Shown here piece by piece: positions 46,064-56,227 of a DNA stretch of 64,000 nt. The position numbers and the translations under genes were made by a program. The notes under the pieces were generated by a model, which ran no database searches, had not been told where the DNA came from, and saw only the letters and a list, made by a program, of their open reading frames with translations. This DNA comes from Scilla litardierei (taxonomy: Eukaryota > Streptophyta > Magnoliopsida > Asparagales > Asparagaceae), in NCBI GenBank assembly GCA_030789695.1, contig CM061142.1, positions 797,805,258 through 797,869,257 of the forward strand, given 5' to 3'. Positions within the stretch are counted from its first letter, which is position 1; each line of letters begins with the position of its first letter.

Positions 46064-46236
46064 GGAGAGAACTACATGCACCTCAAACTGATGTGCATGT
46101 ATAGGACGTTTTACTAGAAATAGAAAAAAAAATCAAATCAAAAATCACTTCATTTCATCTTTCTTCAATTTGTTTTGCTATTCTAAGCTAACTTCTAATC
46201 TATGCACCTCAGATTGAGGTGCATTTAGTCCTCCCC
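46064..46236. mobile_element. hAT-type MITE with hairpin-bearing TIRs
   Basis: 173 bp with 36-bp terminal inverted repeats that match at 30 of 36 positions (GGAGAGAACTACATGCACC at the left; GGGGAGGACTAAATGCACC as reverse complement at the right). It is flanked by a perfect 8-bp TSD, TTATTTTA (46056-46063, 46237-46244), the TSD length of hAT elements. Each TIR contains its own smaller inverted repeat; at the right end ATGCACCTCA-gat-TGAGGTGCAT (46202-46224) is perfect. No coding capacity. Confidence 0.88.
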
Positions 46237-46244
46237 TTATTTTA

Positions 46245-46649
46245 ACTCAGGAGATCTGAGGTGCATAGCTATCCCAACCTTGACATATTGTTTGTCAGTG
46301 AGGGAAACCTCAACATTGGCTTACTGACTGTCAACTTCTTCTCTCATCCAATCGTCGAGCCTAAAAGCATGTCTCCAATGATCTCCTCCATGCAAATGTT
46401 GTTGTGTGTACTGCACATGCAAAACTTAACAAATGGCGCAATCTGCAAAAAAATTAAGAGATGTCTGACTGACTCTTTTGGGGAGATAGAGACCAACCAA
46501 CCTAGCAACAACAACAATCTTTCTCCTATAGTGTACCCAATGTGGAAGTTGTCTTGATTTCGGTATTGATGAGTTATTGGTCATTCGGTCGAGCTATTTT
46601 GTGCCGAGATAGCTCGTCTGCGCTCGGATCCGACCCATCTGACTCGGCA
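46245..46649 (+). other. Unassigned sequence
   Basis: It starts with TCTGAGGTGCATA (46256-46268), the same word as the inner part of the neighbouring MITE TIR. A 98-codon ORF (46261-46557) has no recognisable domain. Confidence 0.4.
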
Positions 46650-47166
46650 CCAACACGAAGACGATAACAATGGGAGCAACAAGAAAAGATTTTTGTAGAG
46701 GAAGAGAATGGTTTTTTCCCACTAGCAATTCTCTTGAAATGTTGAGTATAAATAGATGCGAAAAAGTGACTGTTGGAATTCATTCATCAATAAGAAAATA
46801 GTTGTTGGAGATCTTAATGGGCTTTAATTTCTTTAAAAGCAAGAGAGCTAAAAATAACATGATCCAAAACTTGGGCATTCCGCGCGCGCACCCGTGAACC
46901 CCCTTGCGCAGGCGCAACCACAGCGCACACACGCTAAAGATTTTTGGATCCGTTGCCCACATTTTCCATTCGGCCCAACCCGTTTTAGTCTCGGCCCCTG
47001 CTTGGGCTCATGCGCACACGAGCGTCCCCTCATTCCTAGCCCATATACCAAGTCCAATAGCCCATTAAGAAGAAGTCTATTATATACTCCAACAAGTGAG
47101 TTATCACTTCCAAAGTGGGACTAAACCTAGGCTTTGAATTGAAGAAATAAGACCAAATATCCAACA
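46650..47166 (-). repeat. Copia B 3' LTR (inner boundary approximate)
   Basis: Matches the 5' LTR from the GAAGAC word (46657) to ...ATATCCAACA (47166). It lacks an ~80-bp segment present in the other LTR between two TAATGGG words. The segment upstream of 47166 on the sense strand, AGTGTGGGAT, is the likely polypurine tract. Confidence 0.7.
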
Positions 47167-49510
47167 ATCCCACACTATTTCAAAATTCAAAAATAAAGGT
47201 ATAAGAATCCAAGAAGAGGAACAAAATTGATGTGAGAACGAATACGCCAATTCAATACATTAGCAATGGTGACTTTCGGTCTATGAACTATTACTAGGGA
47301 AATTAAAGTGTGTTCTACAAGAAGTTGGTGAAACATATAGTTTCTATGAACCAATCTCCTTTATTGTAAAATATTAACTCACAACCATATTAAATCATCA
47401 ATGAATAGTTGCTTGTTCTTATGGGTTGGCACGTTTCGACCATGCGCCGTACCTGGATTTTCATGAGTGCTCTAGCAAATATGCCCATATTCGCGAAGGA
47501 AGCGGCCCCACTTCTACATCCATATAGGTGGACCCATCAAGTGTGCTCGACGATTATGCACACCACCCAAAAAGGGCTATGGTATCCATTAAGAGCCACA
47601 TGCTCATCCTCTCTCATCGTCGATAGCAATATCTATATCATAGGGAAGGGACATGGAACATAATGATATTGCTCCTCATGATCAACAAGTGATTTGTTAT
47701 TATCTATATGAACCTACTTCATGAGATCATCAATTACATAGATTGGGTTACCATCACTCTTGACCTATGTTTTAGGTATAAGTCCAATTCCCCTCGATGT
47801 ACTTTCCACTAACTTCCTATTTAGTGGTTTTGTTAGAGGATCTGCCAAATTCATCTCTGACCTCACATAATCAATGGATACTATCTCATGATCTAGTAGC
47901 TGCCTCACAATAAAGTGCCTTAGGCGTATATGCCTACTCTTCCCATTAAAAATTTTTATTTTTGGCTTTTACAATTATAGCTTGCCTATCACAATGGATA
48001 GACACAGACGGTACCGGTTTTTCACAAATGAGAAGATCACCACGAAGGTTCTTAAGCCATTCGGCTTCACTACATGCCTTTTCCAAGACAATAAACTCGG
48101 ACTCCATAGTAGACCGAGCAATACATGTTTGCTTGGATGATTTTCAAGACACCGCACCTCCACCAAGTGTAAAAACATAACCAATTATAGATTTAAGCTC
48201 ATCTGAATCAGAGAACCAGTTTGCATTAGTAAAACCTTCTAAAACTGATGGATTGCCACTAAAAACAATTCATATACAAGAGTTCCTTTCAAATATCTTA
48301 TAACTCTTGACAATGCATTCCAATGATCACTATTAGGATTTTGAGTGTAACGACTCAATCTACTAATAACATATGCAATATCAGGGTGAGTACAATTCAT
48401 CAAATACATCAAGCTACCAATGATCTGAGCATATTTAATTTGTGAAATAGATTCACCAAATTTTTTAGCTAAATGTAAGCTAGCATCATATGGAGTAGCT
48501 ACATGTTTTTGATCACGATATTCATTTTTTCAAGCATCTTCTAATATAATGTTCTTGTTAAAGCATAATTCCACTAGGTGTCTTAGTTAATTTAATAGCT
48601 AAGATCACATCAGCTTCATCCATGTCTTTCATATCAAAATTAGAAGATAAGAATGACTTCGTTTCATTTACTACATCTAGATTGGTGCCGAGAATTAGCA
48701 TGTCATCAACATATAAGCAAATAATAATACCAAAATCATTATCAAACTTTGTGTAAATACATTTATCCGCGTCATTAATATGATAACCATTTGATAGCAA
48801 AACACAATCAAATTCAGTATGCCATTGTTTTGGAGATTGTTTTAAACCATAAAGAGATTTAACAAGTTTGCATAATTTATGTTCATTTCCAAGAGTGATA
48901 CAACCTTCAGGTTGTTCCATATAAATCTCTTCTTCCAAATCTCCATTAAGAAAGTCAGTCTTTACATCCATTTGATGGATACCAAGACTATGAATAGATG
49001 CTAAAGCAACCAAGACACGAATAGAAGCTATTCTGGTGACAGGAGCAAATGTGTCAAAATAATCAATGTCTTTCTTTTGGTTGAAACCTTTAGCAACTAA
49101 TCTAGCTTTGAACTTGTCAATAGATCCCTCAGATTTTAGCTTCCTTTTAAATATCCACTTGTAACCAATAGTTTTAGCACCTGGGGCAAGATAACAAGTT
49201 CCCATGTGTGGTTTGACATAATAGATTCTAATTCACTATTGATTGCTTCTTTCCAAAATGTGGCATCAGTAGATGTTATGGCCTCATGGTATGTAAGAGG
49301 CTCATTATCAATAAGAAAAGTGAAAAAGCCATCACCTAAATTAGTCTCCTTCCTAACTATTTTATTCCTTCTTACTTCTATCTCATCATCATTATCATGT
49401 GATTGTGCATCAGAAGTGTGCGATGAGTGAGGTGCAGAAGTAAACCTAACATTATCCATCTTCATTGGAATTATGTGCTCAAAAGAAATCAGCATTCTTG
49501 ATTTCAACAA
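47167..49510 (-). pseudogene. Copia B reverse transcriptase-RNase H (pseudogene)
   Basis: RT is open at 49205-48558 with ARLVAKGFNQKKDIDYFDTF, HQMDVKTDFLNGDLEEEIYM, GLKQSPKQW and the catalytic YVDD box (near 48700). The preceding linker (49510-49206) includes the FWKEAINSELESI segment. RNase H continues, broken by stops, to about 47760 (CIARSTMESEF-type sequence near 48100; NLADPLTKPLN near 47840). The tail to 47167 has no motif. Confidence 0.88.
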
Positions 49511-49515
49511 TAGTG

Positions 49516-49936
49516 TTAGGCTCCATGATATTTTGCTCTAACAACTAGGAATCTATATGAAGCACTATTTTGAGCATAGCCAATAAACATGCAATCAAAG
49601 GTTTTAGGACCTAATTTTCTTTTCTTAGGTTCAGGTAAAAGACCTTTAGCTAGGCATCCCCACACTTTGAGGTAATCAAGGTTTGGAGAGTGACCTACCC
49701 AAATTTCATAAGGAGTCTTACTGGATTTCTTATAGGAAATTCTATTCTGAATGTGACAAGCAGAGAGAATAGCTTCTCCCCATAAGTTAAGAGGTGCACC
49801 CGAACTAATCAGTAAAGCATTCATCATCTCTTTTAATGTTCTATTTTTTCTTTCTACTATGCCATTAGATTCCGAAGAATAAGCAGGTGTAGTCTCATGA
49901 ATAATCCCTTGTTCTTCACAATACTCATTAAACGAT
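49516..49936 (-). pseudogene. Copia B integrase, C-terminal half
   Basis: It contains the catalytic-Glu segment (SNGIVERKNRTL) and the downstream LNLWGEAILSACHIQNRI, KTPYEIWVGHSP and LKVWGCLAKG boxes. It is separated from the N-terminal half by the solo LTR; the frame resumes at the TSD GTAAA. Confidence 0.88.
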
Positions 49937-50510
49937 GTAAATGTTAGTTCTTGGGTTCAAGACTAACATTGTTTTGATGATTTCAATACATTATGTTAGT
50001 GTGCTAATCTATCTTATGTTTTAATCTCAGTTTTTCTTAATGATTATATGTTGAAGAGACAAAGCATAATTCTTGGAGGATATTACAAGGAATATCATAA
50101 AGACCTCCAAGGGTGAAGGTGTGCTCAAGCTTGGATGAAGTCATGAAGATCATCTAATGAAGCCAAAGCTTGGAGCATGATGATGGATGGACATCTAGAG
50201 GAGCAATGACAAAGCTTGGAGCTTGATGAAGGGAAGCTCATCAAGGGGTGCTAAAGCTTGGAGATGATGAGGAGCATCAAGGTATCGTGAGCTTGAAGAC
50301 TTAGACTCTATGAGATGCTATATGTAATCCATGTAATTTCTATTAATTGCATTTCTCTTTTTGAGTCTAGGATTATCGTAATGCCTTGATAGATGGTCAT
50401 ACTCTCATGTATATGCATTTAACTATCTTAATGAGCCTTAGGATTATCATAGAATCCAACCTAATAGGTTCATCTAGCCCAAAGACTCAATTGGAGTCTG
50501 TGGCTCTCCA

Positions 50511-51160
50511 ACAGTCGTTTGATGAAGGTTTTACAGTCGACTGGGTGATTCCAGTCGCCTGTCGAACCTTCTACAGTCGACTGTGGTGCACTGCTCAATT
50601 CAACATTTTTATTGACTTTTCTTGAGCTTTTCGCATCAGTCGACTGATGTTCAATTTACAGTCGTCTGTGTTTCTACAATCGTCTGTGAATTGGTCGACA
50701 GCCGATTGTGCGCATCTTGCATTTTCTGGGCTTCATCCCAATTTGTAAGACATTCGACTGATGATGTTTTTATAGTCGCCTGTATATTTACAGTCGCTTG
50801 TGAAATGGACATCAGTCGTCTGAAAGGCGTAAGTGCGAAATATGCATCTCTCTCTGTTTTTCTCCATCCTATGCAGCAGTCGACTGATGAAGGATAAACA
50901 GTCGCCTGTCTATTTTACAGTCGACTGTCATTTGTTCATCAGTCGCCTGTATGCATACTGTGAGTTAGAGTGCATCTCTCCGTTTTTCTCCATCCCCTGC
51001 TGCAGTCGCCTGATGAAGGATATACAGTCGACTGTCTGTTTTACATTCGCCTGTGTAGTCTTCTACAGTCGCCTGTCCTGGCTCAGTTTATAGCCGTTGG
51101 GCTTTTTCTAGCCGTTGAATAGTTGATTGTCTTTTGTTCATCAGTCGACTGTCTGTGCCA
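50511..51160. repeat. Cluster of about 22 CAGTCGNCTG palindromes
   Basis: Seven perfect CAGTCGACTG palindromes (50534, 50574, 50637, 50877, 50918, 51025, 51142) and about fifteen one-to-two-base variants (CAGTCGCCTG, CAGTCGTCTG) are spaced mostly about 20 bp apart over 650 bp. They end about 90 bp before the TATA box of this LTR. Confidence 0.92.
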
Positions 51161-51237
51161 TAAACTGCCAAAATCTAGCCGTTGCAGATTTCTTCCCTTT
51201 GAGTTTTTGGCTGGTTTTATAGGTTCCTTTGGGCTTC

Positions 51238-51249
51238 CTATATATATGA
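51238..51249 (+). promoter_or_regulatory. TATA box of the solo LTR
   Basis: CTATATATATGA, just after the palindrome cluster and at the expected U3/R border. Confidence 0.65.
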
Positions 51250-51263
51250 GTTGGCTTAGTTCA

Positions 51264-51742
51264 TAGGGATGGCAGTAATAGCCTGACCCGCCCGGCTCGA
51301 CCTGGCCCGACTCGGTTTTGACCTGACCCGGCCTGGCCCGCAACCGGGTCGGGGCAAGCTTGGGCTTTGTATGCGCCCCGGCCTGCCCCGACCCGCCCCG
51401 ATAAACTATAGAGGTTTACTTATTTTGATGCAGACCGTGCAGTCAACGAATAACCCATAACTCATACACTATCCCACGGTTCTCCTAATTGGGCCAATTC
51501 CCAATTCCAAATTACCAAATAAATCAAAATTCTCCCAATTCATAAATAAAATTTTTATTTGGGATTCATATGGATGGCACTAATGACTTGACCCGACCGG
51601 CTCGACCCGGCCCGACCCGGTTTTGGTAAGAAAGAATCCGCCCCGCCCCGGCCCGCGACCCGCCCCGCCCCGGCCTGCAGATGAGTCGGGGCAAGCTTGG
51701 GTAGTTAAATACCCGTCCCGCTCCGCAATATTGCCATTCCTA
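51264..51742. mobile_element. hAT-type MITE inside the solo LTR
   Basis: 479 bp with TIRs TAGGGATGGCAGTAAT / TAGGAATGGCAATATT and a perfect 8-bp TSD, TTAGTTCA (51256-51263, 51743-51750). It is rich in GACCCGACCCG-like words as in known plant hAT MITEs. Its left 60 bp recurs internally at about 51568-51627, and a GTCGGGGCAAGCTTGGG word occurs at both 51345 and 51682. The element is therefore an internal tandem duplication or two fused copies. It lies just after the TATA box, so it would disrupt the transcribed leader. Confidence 0.9.
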
Positions 51743-52102
51743 TTAGTTCATTTAGAACTCTTGGTTATTATTGAATATCTTTGAGAATTAATAACCACTC
51801 CTAATCTCTCCCATTCCCTCATTTAGAGCTTCAATCTTATGCTATAGCATCTAAGCTCTAGGGAATTTCTCCAATGGATCTAATTCTCATTCCTTTCTTG
51901 GAGAACATCTTTCTTCTCTTCATTTCATACATTCAAGTGAGAAGTGTTAGGATTCATTCCTAGAAGAGAGAAAGATCATCAAGTGCAATCAAAGCCTCAT
52001 GTCAAGCACTAGAGTTTCACTTGCATGTCTTCTTCTTCATATTGGTAAGATCATATCAAGGCATATGTAAGTGTTGTTTCGTTTTGTTTTATGTTTGAAA
52101 CC

Positions 52103-52337
52103 CTAATTCTCTTTGTGAAAATTAGATACTCTCTTTGTGGGAGTTACTCTCTTTGTGGGAATTTGGTGTCCTAGTGTAGGGCTAACCCTAATTCTTTGTG
52201 TGGGAGTTAGTAATTCTCTGTGTGGGAGTTTGACCCCTGTGTAGGGTTGGTTAGGTCCTTGTGTAGGATAAAATCCTCTGTGTAAGGTATCTCTGTGTGA
52301 GATTGTATTCACTTCTCTGTGTGGGAATATAGTGAAT
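52103..52337 (+). repeat. Series of shared-loop hairpins in the solo LTR
   Basis: The motif TCTGTGTGG (variants TCTTTGTGG, TTTGTGTGG; short form TGTGT) forms the loop of successive hairpins with different stems. They are CTAATT/AATTAG (52103-52125), ACTC/GAGT (52128-52144), CTAATTC/GAGTTAG (52188-52210, one G-T), AATTC/GAGTT (52212-52230, one G-T), ACCC/GGGT (52233-52247), TCCT/AGGA (52256-52268), ATCTC/GAGAT (52289-52303) and ATTCACT/AGTGAAT (52307-52337, enclosing an inner TTC/GAA around TCTGTGTGG). Confidence 0.8.
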
Positions 52338-52523
52338 ATTGGTGTGGCTGGACGTACCCAAGTTTTGGAGAATCAGGGTAAAATCCTTGTGTTTGCGATT
52401 GTTGTTGTTGAGCACTCTGTTTATTTTCCTTTGCTTATTGTGTAATTAAGCACTTTTCTTGCCATTACACTATTCACCCCCCCTCTAGTGTGTGTATAGC
52501 CCCGCATTGTCCCTTACAGTAAA

Positions 52524-53228
52524 CTCCCGTCCTCTATCTGATCTAATCCTTTTTATTTTCTTATTAAGTTGATTCTCTACTTTAGTTTTATATTTCAAAA
52601 ACATTTCAAAATCTTTGTCTTTAGATCTGAGCAAATAAACTTCAGTATATCTAAAGAAGTCATCTACAAAAGTAATATAGAATTTCTTACCACCTCTAGT
52701 TATATTGGTTTTCAAATCACCAAGATCACTATGAATTAGAACAAGCAATTCACTTTCTCTGTGTACAGATTTACAAGATTTCTTAGTAGCTTTTGATTCA
52801 ACACATACTTCACATTTGTCATTAGAGGAGGAAGAAGAAGCATTTAACAAACCAATTTCTTTCATTTTATTAATATATGAAAATTTCACATGACATAGTC
52901 TATAGTGCCAAGTATCAAAGGAGTCAATCAAATAAGCAAAAAAAGAAGATGCTTTATTGTTCATGGTTCCAAGTACATTCAGAATGAAAAGACATTGATT
53001 ACAATATCCCTTTCCCACAAACTGACCACTCTTGGTCATAACAATCTTATCAGACTCAAAAGTAACATTAACCTCCACTTTTCTTAGAAAAGAGACAGAA
53101 ACCAGATTCCAACGGATATCTGGAATATGGAGCACCTCACTAAGAGAAAGGGGTTTTATTGAGGTTAATTTGAGGAGAACCTTTCCTTTTCCAATTACTG
53201 GTGAGGGTCTTGAATTCCCCATGTACAT
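52524..53228 (-). pseudogene. Copia B protease tail and integrase N-terminal half
   Basis: The reading covers the segment after the protease active site (KGKVLLKLTSIKPLSLSEVL), then the gag-pre-integrase H-H-C-C region (WHYRLCHVKFSYI... CEVCVESK). Integrase core residues follow: Asp in HSDLGDL and Asp in IRSDRGREF. The frame is cut by the solo LTR right after REF. Confidence 0.87.
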
Positions 53229-53778
53229 ATTCTCATCACCAGAACTGATAGGTTAATGTTACTCTTTCATCACCAGAACCTTTCCTTTTCCAAGACTCAG
53301 AGTGCTTTTCAATAAGTGATCTAGCAACAAAAGGTTCAGGAAGAGTGATGTTTTCATTTTTCAGATCATCTATGAGAACATAGATGTCATTGGTTTGGGA
53401 GGAGACAGTTTTATCATCAGACATAGAAAAATGAAGGTAGTTACCTATAGCAAATTTTTGAGTACCTGCATCTTCTAGGATATATTTCTTGTTGAGACTA
53501 AACCAAATTTCAGAAGCAATCTTGGTGGGACAGTAGACATCAAAAAATTCATTAGACAGAGTATGAAGGATGGTATGTCTACAAATTTTGTTGGCTCAGT
53601 CCCAGGCAGGAATATCAATTTCGAATATATGTTTAGGAACTTTAAGTGCAAAGGCAAATCTAGTGACATCAAGAGTACTAAAAACTTTTTCTTGCTATCT
53701 TTTAAAGAAACTACCAGAGAACAGTTCAATTTTTGAGAGATCAGATAGAGCCTTAGCAGTGACAATAGCAGCATCCAT
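53229..53778 (-). pseudogene. Copia B gag (pseudogene, knuckle and protease core deleted)
   Basis: It starts at an ATG near 53778 (MDAAIVTAKALSDLSKIELF), followed by a KRWQEKVF-type Copia gag N-terminus with frame changes. The second half (53424-53236) reads the gag end region (ETVSSQTNDIY-like, LPEPFVARSLIEKHSESWKRKG). The expected knuckle and Asp-Ser/Thr-Gly protease motif are missing before 53228. TCATCACCAGAAC occurs at 53233 and again at 53267, flanking the junction. Confidence 0.75.
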
Positions 53779-54095
53779 GTATTCTATTCTTAAGATTGTT
53801 GAAAAAAAATCAGAGATAAGAAGGATGATTCTATTAAAAACAGAGAAAGGAATAAGACTTATCAGCCGAGACGTGCTAGGCACTGTCCTTAAGAGTAGAT
53901 TTCCGTCCCTCAGAGTGAATACTTGGTGCAAGAAAGGTCCAGCGGCTACCCTCCAGGATTCAACGGCAACGGACTTGTAAGTGTGCACTCACAGTACAAG
54001 GCTCCAACGACCAGCAACTTACTTCGGTCGCACAAGAAAATGAAGAGCAACAGCTGGTCGCAGAGGCAGGAAGCGAATAGCAACAGCACTAACAG

Positions 54096-54678
54096 GAAGA
54101 CAACAACAATGAGCAACAACAAGAAAAAGATTTTTGTGGAGGAAGAGAATGGTTTTTTCGCAGTACCAATTCTCTTAAAATGCTGAGAATAAATAGATGT
54201 GAAAAAGTGACTGCAGCCATCAATAAGAAAATGGCTGTTGGAGATCTTAATGGGATTTAATACAGAAAATAGGTGTTGCTAAATTAAACAGTGATTAAAT
54301 GAAAAATTATGGCTATTAAAAAAACGTAATGGGCTTTTAATTTCTTTAAAAGCAAGAGAGCTAAAAAATAACATGATCCAAAACTCGGGAACTCTGCACG
54401 CGCACCCGTGAGCCCCTCCGCAGGTGCGACGCCAATGCATACACACTAAGGGTTTTCGGATCCATCGTCCACATTTTCCATTCGGCCCAACCCGTTTTGA
54501 GCTCGGCCCCTGCTTGGGCTCATGTGCCCACGAGCTTTCCCTCAATCCTAGCCCATATACCAAGTCCAATAGCCCATTAAGAAGAAGTCTATTATATACT
54601 CCAACAAGTGAGTTATCACTTCCAATGTGGGACTAAAACTAGGCTTTGAATTGAATAAATAAGACCGAATATCCAACA
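54096..54678 (-). repeat. Copia B 5' LTR (inner boundary approximate)
   Basis: It begins TGTTGGATATTCGG on the minus strand at 54678 and is alignable with the 3' LTR to about 54096. Between the LTR and gag no clear iMet PBS is visible, so either it is decayed or the LTR extends a little further left. Confidence 0.7.
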
Positions 54679-54683
54679 AGAAC

Positions 54684-55181
54684 TTCGGATCGCTCGATCT
54701 TCAGGAGGAAGCTCGGTCGTGTGAAGCGGGGCCTACTTGGATGCGACAGAGGCCAGTATGGTGCAATGCACGCCTATTAGGGTTCAGTGCATTAATTGCA
54801 TAGAGTTGTGATGGGATATGAATTCCGTTAAAGTCAGGAGTCATATTAGGGGTATATAAGGTAATTTTATGGGAGGGTTTCGGTGGATCACCATGTGAAA
54901 CACATTGTGAGAGTTCTTGAGCAACCATTTGTGAGAGCCAACTTTCAGAGATATTGTAGAGAGGTTTTGGAGAGATTGTTGTGTGCTTCTTCTTCGTTTG
55001 TGAAGAGAAGATTTGTATTCTTTCTTTTCTTTCGTAATAAAGCTCATTGGTGTTCCCTTGGCCAGTTGACGGCCTAAAGTTGCTATCTCTCTTAGCACTT
55101 CTCGTTTGTTTGTGTTGCTTGTCCTTGTCATCAGTCTTTGACGATCCTATATATTGATGTGGTGTGCGTTGCCACACAACA
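54684..55181 (+). repeat. LTR of a Tork/TNT1-like Copia element (left end uncertain)
   Basis: It ends GCCACACAACA at 55181 just before a PBS-like sequence and a gag ORF. A TATA-like GGGTATATAAGG lies near 54850 and a GTAATAAAG polyadenylation-like word near 55033. The left end abuts Copia B; it may be truncated. Confidence 0.6.
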
Positions 55182-55182
55182 A

Positions 55183-55198
55183 ATTTGTATCATAGCTT
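55183..55198 (+). promoter_or_regulatory. Degenerate primer-binding site (tRNA-iMet type)
   Basis: ATTTGTATCATAGCTT resembles TTGGTATCAGAGCT with two changes and lies directly after the LTR end. Confidence 0.6.
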
Positions 55199-55230
55199 TA
55201 CAGTGTCGAAGATCAGCATAGGAGGCGAAG

Positions 55231-55990
55231 ATGAGTAGCGGTGGCGATGAATGTTTCTCAAAGGCGTCGACTTCTAGATCGCATGCTTCAACGGTGCAGA
55301 CTATTATGTCCAACACGAAGTTTGAAATTGAGAAGTTTGATGGAAAAATCAATTTTAGTATGTGGAGATGCGAAGTATTGGATGTCTTGAACCAACTTGG
55401 TCAAGACATCGAATTAGACGAGAAGCCAGCGGGCATGTCTGATCAAGAGTGGATAACTCTGAATCAGAATGCATGTAGTACCATCGTATCTGTCGAATAA
55501 GAAGAAATACCCTTACTTGGAGGAGACAAGTGCAAGTAAGCTCTAAAAGGAGCTCGGTGACAAGTACGTGAAGAATAACATCCAGAACCGGCTACACTTG
55601 AAGAAGAAACTTTTCAATTTGAAGTTAACCACGAGTGTTTCTATGAAGAAACCTCTAGACTACTACAACAAGCTTCTTACAGACCTGAGGAATATCGACT
55701 TGAAGGTCGACGATGAAGACAAGGCGATGATTCTCCTCAACTCTTTACCCATTGAATATGAGTAATTAGTTTTGTTCTTACCTATAGTAAGAAATCGATC
55801 ACATTTGAAGAAGTGTCAAACGCTCTGTATCACGCTCCGCTTCTCTCATTCTATTAATGAGCGAGGACGCGAGCGGGTCCGCGGTGTGCTTAAAATAAGG
55901 AGTGCTTTTTATTTTCTTTATAAATATTTCTTCCTCCTTGGCTTAAACACACTAAGTATCTGTGTAAAAACTGCAGGTCCTTGCATGCGG
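55231..55990 (+). pseudogene. Tork/TNT1-like Copia gag (pseudogene)
   Basis: ATG at 55231. The reading includes FEIEKFDGKINFSMWRCEVLD and a DQEWITLNQNA segment, the usual N-terminus of this gag group. It is then broken by a TAA at 55498-55500, frame changes, and a clear later segment (MKKPLDYYNKLLTDLRNIDL, AMILLNSLPIEYE, 55568-55765). A decayed knuckle (CKNC..LHADLR) may lie near 55970. Protease and pol are absent. Confidence 0.75.
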
Positions 55991-56227
55991 ATTTAAGAAA
56001 CAGCTTGAATAACATTATTACAAACCAAGAGTCCAAATATAGAATACAACAGTAGGCCTAGCATGGCCAAATCAAAATACACACATATACATTGATATAC
56101 TTAAAAAATACTGACATGAAATAATAACAAAGCTAGTCTTCAGCAGTGTTGAAGTCCACGTGGTTTTCGTCAACAGGATTGATCTCAGAGACAGATTCCT
56201 CAGTAAACTATGGCTCGAACCCTAACA
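55991..56227 (-). other. Possible coding 3' end of unknown gene
   Basis: On the minus strand 56220-56136 reads an acidic C-terminus-like stretch (FTEESVSEINPVDENHV, ending in a TAG stop), followed by AT-rich sequence like a 3' UTR. An in-frame TAG precedes the stretch. It abuts the LTR of the neighbouring element. I do not recognise the protein. Confidence 0.3.

Larger units (their letters stand above)
49942..52518 (+). mobile_element. Sirevirus-like solo LTR inserted in Copia B
   Basis: 2577 bp, TGTTAGTTCTTGGG...CCCTTACA, flanked by a perfect 5-bp TSD GTAAA (49937-49941, 52519-52523). The pre-terminal CACCCCCCCTCTAGTG box is typical of Sirevirus-type Copia LTR ends. It contains a palindrome cluster (50511-51160), a TATA box (51238-51249), a 479-bp hAT-type MITE (51264-51742) and a series of shared-loop hairpins (52103-52337). 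No internal domain is present, so it is a solo LTR. Confidence 0.9.
46650..54678 (-). mobile_element. Copia element B
   Basis: Minus-strand Copia element: 5' LTR about 54096-54678, gag, integrase, RT, RNase H, 3' LTR about 46650-47166. The LTRs begin TGTTGGATAT; their inner ends could not be fixed, so no TSD is claimed. Integrase is split by a solo LTR at 49942-52518. The gag zinc knuckle and protease active site are missing. The LTRs are clearly diverged (many substitutions, an ~80-bp length difference), so this is older than Copia A. Confidence 0.8.
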
